In this document: positions 9,177 through 17,020 of the stretch, in pieces
Position numbering within the stretch: the first letter of the stretch is position 1
How the letters are laid out: every line of letters begins with the position of its first letter
NCBI RefSeq assembly: GCF_019049245.1
Contig: NZ_JAGMUK010000022.1
Location: forward strand, 1-57,644
Direction: 5' to 3'
DNA from: Streptomyces sp. AC555_RSS877
GTDB lineage: Bacteria; Actinomycetota; Actinomycetes; Streptomycetales; Streptomycetaceae
DNA: 57,644 nt
Notes under the pieces: model-generated
The model's database searches: none
Told to the model about the DNA's origin: nothing
What the model saw: the letters and a program-made list of their open reading frames with translations, nothing else
Position numbers and translations under genes: made by a program

Positions 9177-10181
9177 TCAGCAGTCGATGGTGACGGAGGC
9201 GCCCACCACCCGGGAGACGCAGGAGCACATCACTCGGTGCTCGGCCCGCTGACGTTCCGAGAGAAACACGTCCCGGTGATCGACCTTGCCCGCCACGTCG
9301 AGTACCGCGACCCGGCACAGGCCGCACTCGCCCCGGCGGCAGTCGTACATCATCTCCACCCCAGCGCTTTCGAGGGCGTCGAGGAGGCTGGTGCCGACGG
9401 GTACGTCGAAGCTCAGCCCGCGCGCCGGAACATCCACGCGGAAGCGTGCCGCGGGCAGATCCCCACTCGTGCCGAACGTCTCGAAGCGGAGTCCGCCGGG
9501 TGGCCTGGCGGCGCGCCCCCAGGCTGCCTGTACGGCCGACAGCAGCCCCATCGGGCCACAGACGTACAGCACGCCCCCCTCGGGCAGGGAAGCAACGATC
9601 TCGTCCGGGTCGACGAGATCACCGTTACGGTCCTCGACCACCCGCACCCTGCCGGGGTGTTCCCGCTCCAGCTCCTCGACGAAGGCCATGTTCTCGCGGG
9701 ACCGGCCGGCGTAGACCAGCTGATAATCAGCGCCTCTTGAAAGCAGGGCAGAGGCGAGCCCGACGATGGGTGTGATGCCGATACCACCGGCGAGCAGCAC
9801 ACTCGGCGGACACCCCGGGCTGAGCGGGAACCCGTCGACCGGGCCGACGAACACGATCTCCGAGCCGGGGCGCAGGTCGTGCATCCACCGCGATCCCCCG
9901 CGGCCGTCCCGCTGGAGCCGTACGGCGACGCGGAGCAGCCCGTCGTCATGGCCGTGGTCCACCAGCGAGTAGGAACGCGTCTCGGGCCCGCCCGGCAAGG
10001 GGACGGTGATGTCGACATGACTGCCCGGAGGCACCGACCGAACCGGCCTGGACGGGTGAAGCACCAGTTCGACGATGTCCGGCGCGAGTTCGGTACGTCC
10101 CACCACGACCGCCGTGTGGGCCGTGGATCCGTCTGGGCCGGAACCGGTGAGCTGCTTCCGGGCGCCGGTGGTGCTTGTCAT
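9177..10181 (-). CDS. VanB-type oxidoreductase (FMN/NADH + 2Fe-2S ferredoxin)
   Basis: The protein has 334 residues and resembles phthalate dioxygenase reductase and VanB. The order is an FMN-binding barrel (ETRSYSLVDHG), an NAD domain (SVLLAGGIGITPIVGLASAL, then LYVCGPMGLL) and a C-terminal plant-type 2Fe-2S domain with cysteines in YDCRRGECGLCRVAVLD and VMCSCVS. It passes electrons from NADH to the Rieske oxygenase encoded just upstream. ATG at 10181 overlaps the oxygenase stop (ATGA) and GGGAGA precedes it, so both subunits are translated together. The chemistry is clear; the substrate depends on the oxygenase. Confidence 0.92.
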   Translation of the reverse strand: MTSTTGARKQLTGSGPDGSTAHTAVVVGRTELAPDIVELVLHPSRPVRSVPPGSHVDITVPLPGGPETRSYSLVDHGHDDGLLRVAVRLQRDGRGGSRWMHDLRPGSEIVFVGPVDGFPLSPGCPPSVLLAGGIGITPIVGLASALLSRGADYQLVYAGRSRENMAFVEELEREHPGRVRVVEDRNGDLVDPDEIVASLPEGGVLYVCGPMGLLSAVQAAWGRAARPPGGLRFETFGTSGDLPAARFRVDVPARGLSFDVPVGTSLLDALESAGVEMMYDCRRGECGLCRVAVLDVAGKVDHRDVFLSERQRAEHRVMCSCVSRVVGASVTIDC

Positions 10182-11269
10182 GCCGTCTCCCTCGTCGTGG
10201 ACGCGACGGCGGCCAGGCGGCTCGGGGGCGTGCGGTCCCGTCCCTGTTCCCGAGCGATCTGTGCGTCGACGATCCGGCGCACCCACATTCCGCCGACGTC
10301 GATGTTGAGGTTGTAGAACTCGTGTCCCGGGTTGGCCTCGATCGCCCGCTGCTGCGCGTTGAGCATCTCGGTGTCCTGGCCGAACACCCGGGACACGCTC
10401 TGACGGAGCAGGGTGGTCAGGCTCTGGTCGTGGAGGTGGTAGTTGCGGGTGAAGGCCCAGAAGTAGTGGCAGGTGCCGGCCGTGGCGGGGGTCACCGTGT
10501 TGAGCACGCGACCGTTGACGCCGGCGCTCCGGTCGCCCTCCGGTGCGCCGGTTCCGGTCGGTGCGACACCGACGTCGATGGTGATCGTCGAGGGAGCGGT
10601 GTAGCGGATGACCTGCCACCGGTCGACGGGCCCGTCATGGGCGGGGTTCTTGCGGCGCAACTGCATGCCGAGGAAGGGTGGTGCCTCGATTCCCCGCATC
10701 CACCGGGTGAGCGTGACCGAATGGTCGTCGTGGGCCACCTCGGGTTCGGACTCGGAGAGCTCGTCGCTGGCGAGGCTGTCGGCGTGGAGGAACTGCTCGT
10801 GGGTGAGGTCCATGAGATTGTCGAGGACCAGCCTGTAGTCGCAGTCGACGGTGATGCTCTCGCCGTCCCCGGCCCACTGCGGATCGTCGTTCCAGTGCAG
10901 ATCGGGGACGAGCTCGGGATCGGCCGCCGCAGGGTCGCCGAGCCAGACCCAGACGAACCGGTGCCGCTCCACGACCGGGTACGAAGCGACCGCGGCGGAC
11001 GGGTTGAGGGTCTCCTGGGCAGGCATCCGAGTGCAGCGGCCGTTCGGTCCGTAGGCAATTCCGTGATAGCCGCAGACGACGTCGTCACCGTGCAGCTCTC
11101 CCATCGACAGCGGCACAAGGCGGTGCCAGCAGGCATCGGCGAGCGCCACCGCCTTCCCGGACGTCGTGCGGTAGAGCACGAGCGGGCGCTCGCATATGGT
11201 GCGCGGCAGCAGGCTGCGACCCAGTTCGGTGTCCCAGGCCGCGGCATACCAGGAATTCAGCGGGAACAT
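10178..11269 (-). CDS. VanA-type Rieske oxygenase (vanillate O-demethylase family)
   Basis: The protein has 363 residues. The N-terminal Rieske domain has the 2Fe-2S ligands C-x-H and C-x2-H in DACWHRLVPL and VVCGYHGIAYG. The catalytic domain has the mononuclear iron site in LVLDNLMDLTHEQFLHADSL, where Asp and two His bind iron. The start region MFPLNSWYAAAW is typical of VanA. ATG at 11269 is preceded by GGAGGAG; the longer frame from 11344 lacks similarity. VanA enzymes O-demethylate vanillate to protocatechuate and formaldehyde; related ones act on syringate, dicamba or other methoxybenzoates, so the exact substrate is inferred. The name refers to vanillate, not vancomycin. A GGTGTACACC palindrome lies about 165 bp upstream. 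Confidence 0.9.
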   Translation of the reverse strand: MFPLNSWYAAAWDTELGRSLLPRTICERPLVLYRTTSGKAVALADACWHRLVPLSMGELHGDDVVCGYHGIAYGPNGRCTRMPAQETLNPSAAVASYPVVERHRFVWVWLGDPAAADPELVPDLHWNDDPQWAGDGESITVDCDYRLVLDNLMDLTHEQFLHADSLASDELSESEPEVAHDDHSVTLTRWMRGIEAPPFLGMQLRRKNPAHDGPVDRWQVIRYTAPSTITIDVGVAPTGTGAPEGDRSAGVNGRVLNTVTPATAGTCHYFWAFTRNYHLHDQSLTTLLRQSVSRVFGQDTEMLNAQQRAIEANPGHEFYNLNIDVGGMWVRRIVDAQIAREQGRDRTPPSRLAAVASTTRETA

Positions 11270-11434
11270 GACGGTTCTCCTCCTCCGGGTTGGTGACGCG
11301 CCGCCCTCGCGGTGGGACAGCGGCGACGGGGATTCGGGCGGCATGCGACCACGACCTGCGCGGCCGAAGTCGGCCGGTTCTGCCAGGAGTCAGGTCCGTG
11401 GTGAGAAGCAAGGGCAGGGGCACGCCATCAGGCC

Positions 11435-11444
11435 GGTGTACACC
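11435..11444. promoter_or_regulatory. candidate operator GGTGTACACC upstream of the Rieske oxygenase genes
   Basis: This is a perfect 10-bp palindrome in the 268-bp gap between the LysR gene end and the oxygenase start. Its GTGTACAC core recurs at 16956-16963 in front of the extradiol dioxygenase. The rest of the gap is AT-rich for this genome near 11480-11535 and may hold the promoter. Confidence 0.4.
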
Positions 11445-11537
11445 TGCCTCGGGGAGCGGTGCCTCCGGTCACCGACACGCTAAGCACCCAGCATGTATGA
11501 GTCCAATGAATGTTGAAAATGGTTCGCAATCACATCA

Positions 11538-12431
11538 TCAATGAACAGCCCGCATCAGTTGCTCCCGCAGCCACGCAAGGCCGGGATCGCCGGCGCCACG
11601 CGGGTTCCACACCAGATCGACTCCAAGAGGGGGCAGAGGGAGAGGGGGCTCCATGATTCGCAGCCCGTTCCGCGGCGCCAGCTGCTGAGCCAGCCGGCGG
11701 TGCAACAACGCGATCATGTTCGTGCCGCTCACCACCGAGGGGATCATCAGGAACTCGAAGACGACTACCTGTACGTGGAGATCGGGGATCATCCTGGCGA
11801 TTGCCTGCTGCGCGCCGACCCGTCCTTGCTCCCACTCGAACACCACATGAGGCAACCGGGAGAGGTCGTCGACGGTCAGCGCCGCACCGATGCGGTCGTT
11901 GTTCGCGTCGGCGACCACCACCCAGCTCTCGTCGTAGAGCCGTTCCCTCGGCAGCGAGGTGGACATGGTGTCCGGCAGCAACGCCACGTCCGCGGTCGCC
12001 TCGCTGCGGGTGAGGTCCATTGACGACGCGGGTGCTTCCAGGTGCAGACGGACACCCGGAGCGGAGGCGGCGACCAGGGCGCTCAAGGCGGGAAGGACCG
12101 TCAGAGCCGAGGCGCTGGACGCGGCGATACGGAAGGTGCGGTCCGAAGTCGCCGGATCGAAGACCGGAGGCGTGAGGACCTGGCTTGTCACGGTCTCCAG
12201 AATCAGGTTGACCGGTTCGATCAGCGCGTCGGCACGGGTGGTGAGCACGTACTCCCGCCCGACCCGGATGAGGAGTTCGTCACCGAGCGTGCGCCGCAGC
12301 CGTTGCAGGGCGTTGCTCATGGCCGGTTGCGTCAGCCCGACCGCCTGGGCGGCGCGAGTGACGCTGCGGTGTTCCAGAAGGGCGGCCAGCAGCGGGAGCA
12401 GATTGAGATCGACGCGGTGCAGGCCGACCAT
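11538..12431 (-). CDS. LysR-family transcriptional regulator
   Basis: The protein has 297 residues. It has an N-terminal helix-turn-helix (LLEHRSVTRAAQAVGLTQPA, then MSNALQRLRRTLGDELLIRV) and the LysR substrate-binding domain (DRTFRIAASSASALTVLPAL onward), closest in style to NodD/NahR/LinR-type regulators of aromatic catabolism. ATG at 12431 gives MVGLHRVDLNLL, the usual family beginning; an in-frame ATG at 12479 would add 16 residues, and neither has a strong ribosome site. It lies upstream of the vanAB-like pair on the same strand and diverges from the SnoaL-like gene, so it may control either or both. The ligand is unknown. Confidence 0.86.
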   Translation of the reverse strand: MVGLHRVDLNLLPLLAALLEHRSVTRAAQAVGLTQPAMSNALQRLRRTLGDELLIRVGREYVLTTRADALIEPVNLILETVTSQVLTPPVFDPATSDRTFRIAASSASALTVLPALSALVAASAPGVRLHLEAPASSMDLTRSEATADVALLPDTMSTSLPRERLYDESWVVVADANNDRIGAALTVDDLSRLPHVVFEWEQGRVGAQQAIARMIPDLHVQVVVFEFLMIPSVVSGTNMIALLHRRLAQQLAPRNGLRIMEPPLPLPPLGVDLVWNPRGAGDPGLAWLREQLMRAVH

Positions 12432-12686
12432 GGGGCGCGTCGGTCGTGAGTAGCTATTCACCTCAGTTATATATCGCATGCGTAGGGATCATTCGACCTG
12501 CTGACGGTGAGGTATTACCGTTCGGCTATTCGTGGGCCCAGGCCGATACCCGTTCCCTCTGGGCGTTCCGGCCGTGCTCGACGTCGGCTCCATCGCGCCC
12601 TTGGACCACGGGCCGCCGCGATTCATGGCCGTCCGATGGCGGACGAGGCCCGGCTGCAGTCGTACGACACTCAATGGAGGTCTTCC
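12432..12686. promoter_or_regulatory. divergent promoter region of LysR and SnoaL-like genes
   Basis: This 255-bp region has an AT-rich patch at 12452-12475 (CTATTCACCTCAGTTATATA) that is unusual in this genome and suits a LysR-controlled promoter. No clear T-N11-A dyad was singled out. Confidence 0.35.
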
Positions 12687-13298
12687 ATGCCGGAGACAGA
12701 TCAGCACGAGCTCCGTCGCCTCGTCGAGAACTGGGCACTGTGGCGCGACGCCGGAGACTGGGAACGGTTCGCCACCGTGTGGCATCCAGCGGAGGGCTGG
12801 ATGACGGCGACATGGTTCCAGGGTCCGGCACCGGACTTCATCGCCGTCAGCCGGGAGGGCTTCGAAAACGGCGTCAGCATCCTGCACTTCCTGGGCGGAC
12901 ACACCGCCGATGTCGTGGGCGACCGCGCCATCACCCAGACCAAGATGACCATCAACCAGCGGGCGGAGGTCGACGGCGTCGAGGTCGATGTCGTCTGTAC
13001 GGGACGCTTCTACGACTTCTGCGCGCGTCACGAGGGCGCGTGGAAGATCGTCCGCCGACAGCCCATCTACGAGAAGGACCGTCTCGACCTTGTTGATCCG
13101 TCCGCGACGCTCAACCTGGACGGGGAGTTGCTGGCCCGTTTCCCCGCCGGCTACCGCCATCTCGCATACCTGCAGACCAAGGCGGGCTTCACGGTGAAGA
13201 CCGGGCTGCCGGGCCTGAAGGGTGAGGTCGTGCAGCGTCTCTACGAGGAAGGTGCGAAATGGCTGGCCGGCTCAAGCACTCCGGGTGATCCGCACTGA
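12687..13298 (+). CDS. SnoaL-like / NTF2-fold protein
   Basis: The protein has 203 residues with the SnoaL_4/NTF2-like cone fold pattern: an N-terminal helix pair (RRLVENWALWRDAGDWERFA), WHPAEGWMTATWF, then strands including HTADVVGDRAITQTKMTINQ and VVCTGRFYDFCARHEGAWKI. Such proteins include small hydratases, isomerases, dehalogenases and non-catalytic partners. ATG at 12687 is preceded by GGAGG at good spacing. The C-terminal 60 residues after IYEKDRLDLVDP are longer than in the minimal fold and are also seen in aromatic-degradation relatives. It is divergent from LysR and adjacent to the Rieske oxygenase genes, so a role in the same pathway is likely. No catalytic residue can be assigned. 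Confidence 0.8.
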   Translation: MPETDQHELRRLVENWALWRDAGDWERFATVWHPAEGWMTATWFQGPAPDFIAVSREGFENGVSILHFLGGHTADVVGDRAITQTKMTINQRAEVDGVEVDVVCTGRFYDFCARHEGAWKIVRRQPIYEKDRLDLVDPSATLNLDGELLARFPAGYRHLAYLQTKAGFTVKTGLPGLKGEVVQRLYEEGAKWLAGSSTPGDPH

Positions 13299-13718
13299 CT
13301 CGTCGCGCCTTCGGGAGGGTCGGTCTCGGAGTGGTGCGGCGCCGATGGCGCGCGGCACTTACCGAAACACCCGCTGCGCCGCCATCGGCACCTGGCACTT
13401 CGGGACGACTGACCCACGGAAGGCGCGGCGGCGGCTGTAGTGCGACAGCTCGCCCGTGGCCGCCGCCGGGCACCTCGGGTCCGCGGTCTGTCGAGGGTCA
13501 CCCGGCGTGGCCCCGCACGGCGTGGACGCGGTAACCGATCTGCGCCGCCGCTTCACTTCAAACCAGGGTCCCGACCGCCGCCGAGACGGCCCCGCGCGCC
13601 CCAGTGGATACAGTATCCCAGCAAACGGATCACGGTCCTGGCAAGCTGTTTCGGGTCAGGTCCCTGCTGCCGCGCCTTTTGGCTACTTGATCTGCATACA
13701 CATCACTAGACTCTGGGC
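13299..13718. other. 420-bp intergenic stretch upstream of GntR
   Basis: No frame here resembles a protein. The last 60 bp are less GC-rich and contain the candidate GntR site at 13693-13704. Otherwise nothing was recognised. Confidence 0.45.
13693..13704 (-). promoter_or_regulatory. candidate GntR autoregulatory site (site 3)
   Basis: Read on the minus strand it is GATGTGTATGCA, sharing TGTATGCA and nearby bases with the sites at 3703-3714 and 16702-16713. It lies 14 bp before the GntR start codon, a position that suits autorepression. Confidence 0.4.
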
Positions 13719-14522
13719 ATGAGCACGAGGGGCAGCGACATTCCCCGGGAGCAACAGTCGGCGGAGAGCGGAGTCGAGGCGCAGGTCTCTGCCGAGCCGC
13801 CGGTCGACGAACCCGGGCAGCCCGTGGGAGGACGCCGTCTGGCCCTGGACGTCCACGCACGACTGCGGGCCATGATCTTGAGCGGTGAGCTGCCTCCCGG
13901 CTCGGCCCTGCTTCAGGCCGAGATGGCACGCAAGCTGGGCGTCAGCCGCACACCGATGCGTGAGGCGTTCCGGCTGCTTCAGGAAGAGGGGCTCATCGAC
14001 GCGCGGCCCGACCAGCGGGCGAGGGTGCGGGGAGTGGACCCCGAGGACCTGGACGGTGTCTACGGAGCTCGCATCATGCTCGAGACGCTCGCCGTGAACC
14101 TGACAGCCAAGTCGCTCGACGCGGGGGACCTGGAGCGTATGGGCGAAGCCGTGCAGCGCATGCGGGAACTCGCGGGCCAGGAACAGCCGGACAAGTGGCA
14201 CGCCGCGCACAGAGAGTTCCACGGCATCGCGACGGGGGCCGTGGGGCCGCATCTCCAGCGCATGCTGGCACCGCTCGGTGAGCACAGCGAGCGCTACATC
14301 CGGCTGGCCCAGCTGGGCATGCCCAGCTCATGGCCCCGCGCGCACGCAGACCACGAGGCGCTGCTGGACGCACTGCGTCTGAGTGACTCGGACGAGGCGG
14401 CACGTGTGATCGCCCGCCATCTCGCGCGTACCGCTTTGAACGTCCTGGCGGACATCGCCCCGGAGTACGAGCCGGCGGCCACGCGGACCGCGCTCGGGAT
14501 CGCGGGGAACGGCCAGTCCTGA
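13719..14522 (+). CDS. GntR-family regulator, FadR/FCD subfamily
   Basis: The protein has 267 residues. It has a winged helix-turn-helix (LDVHARLRAMILSGELPPGS, KLGVSRTPMREAFRLLQEEG) and a C-terminal all-helical FCD ligand domain (YGARIMLETLAVNLTAKSLD, then WHAAHREFHGIA and ARVIARHLARTALNVL, which supply metal-binding His/Asp positions of this fold). An unusual N-terminal extension of about 40 residues is rich in Glu, Ser and Pro. The start ATG at 13719 lacks a strong ribosome site. It converges on the MDR/FAH operon, which has a matching candidate operator. FCD regulators usually sense organic acids, so a pathway intermediate is the likely ligand. Confidence 0.86.
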   Translation: MSTRGSDIPREQQSAESGVEAQVSAEPPVDEPGQPVGGRRLALDVHARLRAMILSGELPPGSALLQAEMARKLGVSRTPMREAFRLLQEEGLIDARPDQRARVRGVDPEDLDGVYGARIMLETLAVNLTAKSLDAGDLERMGEAVQRMRELAGQEQPDKWHAAHREFHGIATGAVGPHLQRMLAPLGEHSERYIRLAQLGMPSSWPRAHADHEALLDALRLSDSDEAARVIARHLARTALNVLADIAPEYEPAATRTALGIAGNGQS

Positions 14523-14608
14523 TGCCGGAGCCGGCCGGCTGGAGAGCCTCTCCCTCGGGGACATGCTCTCCATGGGAACCCGGGGCGGCCCCGACCGTGA
14601 GGGAACCG

Positions 14609-14636
14609 CACAGGACGTGGGAGGCCGCGTCCTGTG
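14609..14636. terminator. hairpin between convergent GntR and MDR genes
   Basis: CACAGGACG at 14609-14617 pairs perfectly with CGTCCTGTG at 14628-14636 across a 10-nt loop. It lies between two convergent genes with no T-run, as is common for terminators in high-GC actinomycetes, and it could act for both strands. Confidence 0.6.
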
Positions 14637-14649
14637 AGTGCCTTGTTCC

Positions 14650-15765
14650 TTACACCTCCCAGTCCTGGTGGCCCAGGGTGAGTGCCACCCGCCCGAGACT
14701 GTTGTCGTCCTCCATGTAGCGGTGGGCATCGGCTGCCCGGGCGATGGGGAAGGTGCGGTCGACCACCGCGCGGAACCCGTTCTCCACCTGCGTCCACAGC
14801 TCCCTCACGGCGGCCGGGTTGCCCGTGCGTACCCCGATGATGCGGTGGCAGTCGGAGTACACGCGACGCAGGTCGATCTTGACCTGGCCGCCGAGGAAGG
14901 CGCCGGAGGTCACCACGGTGCCGCCCCGGGTCAGGGAGTCGACGGTGGCGTCCCAGACGGCCGGGTCACCGAGGTTGTCGACGGCGATGTCGACACCGCG
15001 ACCGCCGGTCACCTCGCGTACGCGCTCCATGAAGTCCGGCGCGTTGGTGTCGAGCACGACGTCGGCTCCCGCCGCGGCCATGGCCGCGCGCTTCTCCGCC
15101 GAGCGGGAGGTCGAGATGATCTTCGCGCCCAGGTGCTGGGCGTAGGCGGCCGTCGTGGAGCCGAGCGCGGAAGACGCACCCTGCACGAGTACCCAGTGTC
15201 CGGGGCGGAGCCCTGCCTGGGTCATCTGGTTGGCGGCGACCGGGCCGAGGAGTGCGAGCGAGGCGGCCATCGCGGCCGGAATGCCGTCCGGGACCGTGTG
15301 GACGTTGCGTGCCGGCACCGCACAGTACTGCGCGTAGGCGCCGGGGCGGTGGGTGCCTATCACGGTCAGGGAGTCGCAGACCTCTTCGCGGCCGTCCGCG
15401 CAGTAGGCACAGTCGCCGCAGGCGACACCGGGCAGTACGGCCACGCGGTCGCCGACCTGTACGGAGTCCACGCCCTCTCCCAGGGCGGCGACGGTGCCGG
15501 CGTGGTCCGCGCCCAGGATGTGGGGCGGTTCGATCGTGGCGTAGGGGTGGTCGCCCGCGCGTGCCGTGAGGTCGAGCAGGCGGCCGATGCCGACCGCGGC
15601 GACCTGAACGAGAACCTCGCCGGGACCGGGGCGGGGTGTGTCCACCGTGGCCTGTTCCAGCACATCCGGCGGTCCGAACGTGCGGAACAGCATGGCCCGC
15701 ATGGTCGCGGGAACCGGCAGCGCCGGCGACCAGCCGAGGTCGGCAAGGGGCAAAGTGCTGTTCAT
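14650..15765 (-). CDS. zinc-binding MDR alcohol dehydrogenase / quinone oxidoreductase-like
   Basis: The protein has 371 residues and belongs to the medium-chain dehydrogenase/reductase superfamily. It has a GroES-like N-terminal domain (PGPGEVLVQVAAVGIG, ILGADHAGTVAALGEGVDSV), the four-cysteine structural zinc loop GVACGDCAYCADGREEVC, and a Rossmann domain (WVLVQGASSALGSTTAAYAQ). The usual catalytic-zinc cysteine after VAAVGI is replaced by glycine (GIGRLLDL), so a zinc-independent reductase mechanism is possible. It starts by a 4-nt ATGA overlap with the FAH gene, so it acts with that enzyme. The substrate is not identifiable. Confidence 0.82.
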   Translation of the reverse strand: MNSTLPLADLGWSPALPVPATMRAMLFRTFGPPDVLEQATVDTPRPGPGEVLVQVAAVGIGRLLDLTARAGDHPYATIEPPHILGADHAGTVAALGEGVDSVQVGDRVAVLPGVACGDCAYCADGREEVCDSLTVIGTHRPGAYAQYCAVPARNVHTVPDGIPAAMAASLALLGPVAANQMTQAGLRPGHWVLVQGASSALGSTTAAYAQHLGAKIISTSRSAEKRAAMAAAGADVVLDTNAPDFMERVREVTGGRGVDIAVDNLGDPAVWDATVDSLTRGGTVVTSGAFLGGQVKIDLRRVYSDCHRIIGVRTGNPAAVRELWTQVENGFRAVVDRTFPIARAADAHRYMEDDNSLGRVALTLGHQDWEV

Positions 15766-16658
15766 GACGCCACCACCGTGTTCTCCAGGCGACCGATCCG
15801 CTCGATCTCAATGACTATCGCATCCCCGGCGGCGAGGAACTCGCCGCGCGGCACTCCGCAGCCGGCGGGTGTGCCGGTGAGGATGACGTCGCCCGGTTCC
15901 AGGCGGGTGATGCGGCTGGCCGCCGCGATCACTGCCGGGATCTTCACCATCATCTGCGCGGTGGACGAGTCCTGCTTCAGCACACCGTTGACGCTGAGCT
16001 GGATCCGGAGGTTCTGCGGGTCGGTGATCTGCCAGGCGGGCACCAGTCCGGGGCCGAGCGGGCAGAAGCCGTCCTGTCCCTTGTGGCTGACCCAGTCGAA
16101 GGTGAACGGCTCGGCGACCGGCTTGGCGGCCTTGATCCGGTCCCGGGCCGAGACGTCGTTCGCCGCCATGTAGCCGGCCACATGGTCCATGGCCTGCTCG
16201 GCGGTGAGGTTGCGTCCGCCACGGCCGATGACGACGGCCAGTTCGGCCTCCCAGTCGACGCGGGCACCCGGGTAGGCGGGCAGTGGCACCGCGTCCCCCG
16301 GTCCCGTCACGGCCGTAGTCGGCGGCTTGAGGAAGAAGAACGGGTCCCCCAGCTCGTCGGGGCGTTCGCAGCCCATCTCGGCGATGTGGTCCCAGTAGTT
16401 GGCGCCCGCGCAGAGCACCTTGCCGGGATACGTCAGCGGCGGAGCGAGCCGGGCGCCCGCGACGGCGTCGGACGTGGCCGGCGTCCAGTCCCGGAACAGC
16501 GGCGTGAGTGACTCCCACCGGCCCAACACCTCCATCAGCGTCAGGCCTTCGGTCCCGGGCGGCCCCTGGACCACGGTTGCGTCGGTGTACGCACCGACGG
16601 CGACTTTCTCCGAGTCATCGACCCGGTACTGCACCAGCGACCATTCAGACGGTGTCAT
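15762..16658 (-). CDS. fumarylacetoacetate hydrolase-family enzyme
   Basis: The protein has 298 residues. The FAH core includes GKVLCAGANYWDHIAEMG, VDWEAELAVVIGRGGRNLTA with the metal-binding Glu residues, MAANDVSARDRI, and the C-terminal LEPGDVILTGTPAGCGVPRG. FAH enzymes hydrolyse, hydrate, decarboxylate or isomerise 2-oxo acid products of ring cleavage. ATG at 16658 is preceded by GGAGGAA, which fixes the start; the longer open frame to 17009 is not similar to the family. It is the first gene of a two-gene operon with the MDR enzyme and divergent from the extradiol dioxygenase, so it probably processes that enzyme's product. Confidence 0.88.
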   Translation of the reverse strand: MTPSEWSLVQYRVDDSEKVAVGAYTDATVVQGPPGTEGLTLMEVLGRWESLTPLFRDWTPATSDAVAGARLAPPLTYPGKVLCAGANYWDHIAEMGCERPDELGDPFFFLKPPTTAVTGPGDAVPLPAYPGARVDWEAELAVVIGRGGRNLTAEQAMDHVAGYMAANDVSARDRIKAAKPVAEPFTFDWVSHKGQDGFCPLGPGLVPAWQITDPQNLRIQLSVNGVLKQDSSTAQMMVKIPAVIAAASRITRLEPGDVILTGTPAGCGVPRGEFLAAGDAIVIEIERIGRLENTVVAS

Positions 16659-16701
16659 GTTTCCTCCGGCAAGCGGCTCTACGAAAGCAGGAGCACCATA
16701 G

Positions 16702-16713
16702 TGCATACACTTC
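16702..16713 (-). promoter_or_regulatory. candidate operator GAAGTGTATGCA (site 4)
   Basis: On the minus strand it reads GAAGTGTATGCA, identical over 11 bases to site 2 at 3704-3714. It lies about 45 bp upstream of the FAH start codon, a promoter-proximal position fitting a repressor site. The GntR/FCD protein at 13719 is the proposed binder. Confidence 0.45.
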
Positions 16714-16956
16714 GACAGAGGAAGAGTGCACTCGGGGCGCACGGCGATCGGCGGCGGCTGCCCCTGCGGGATGCGGGCCACGCTGCGGTCGACGCGGGGC
16801 CCGTCGAACCTCCCCTCGGCCTCTCGACGTCCGACGTGTGCCCACCTCCTGCGGATCATCGACTCCTGGCAAGGGGCACGGCTGACGTTGCCTTCGCGAT
16901 CCGGGATACCGACACGGAAAAGGTTTAGGTGACCTCTGGACACCCAACCCAAAAGG

Positions 16957-16968
16957 TGTACACACTTA
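16957..16968 (-). promoter_or_regulatory. candidate operator TAAGTGTGTACA (site 5)
   Basis: On the minus strand it reads TAAGTGTGTACA, differing at one position from site 1 at 3385-3396. It overlaps the palindromic core GTGTACAC, also present upstream of the Rieske oxygenase at 11436-11443. It sits about 55 bp before the dioxygenase start and within the CACCCAA/TTGGGTG inverted repeat. Confidence 0.45.
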
Positions 16969-17020
16969 GCTTTGGGTGCCCGTGCGGGACGCGGGTTCAC
17001 CGGAACCATGAGGAGTGCAC

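Larger units (their letters stand above)
16659..17020. promoter_or_regulatory. divergent regulatory region, FAH/MDR and extradiol dioxygenase operons
   Basis: This 362-bp region carries two motif copies, 16702-16713 close to the FAH start and 16957-16968 close to the dioxygenase start. The second lies inside an inverted repeat, CACCCAA at 16941-16947 and TTGGGTG at 16972-16978. AGGAG at 17011-17015 is the ribosome site for the dioxygenase. Confidence 0.5.

Noticed and set aside
9177..11269. Reading the Rieske pair as vancomycin-resistance VanA/VanB because of the name
   Set aside because: The sequence has Rieske and ferredoxin-reductase motifs of the vanillate demethylase family and nothing of D-Ala ligases.
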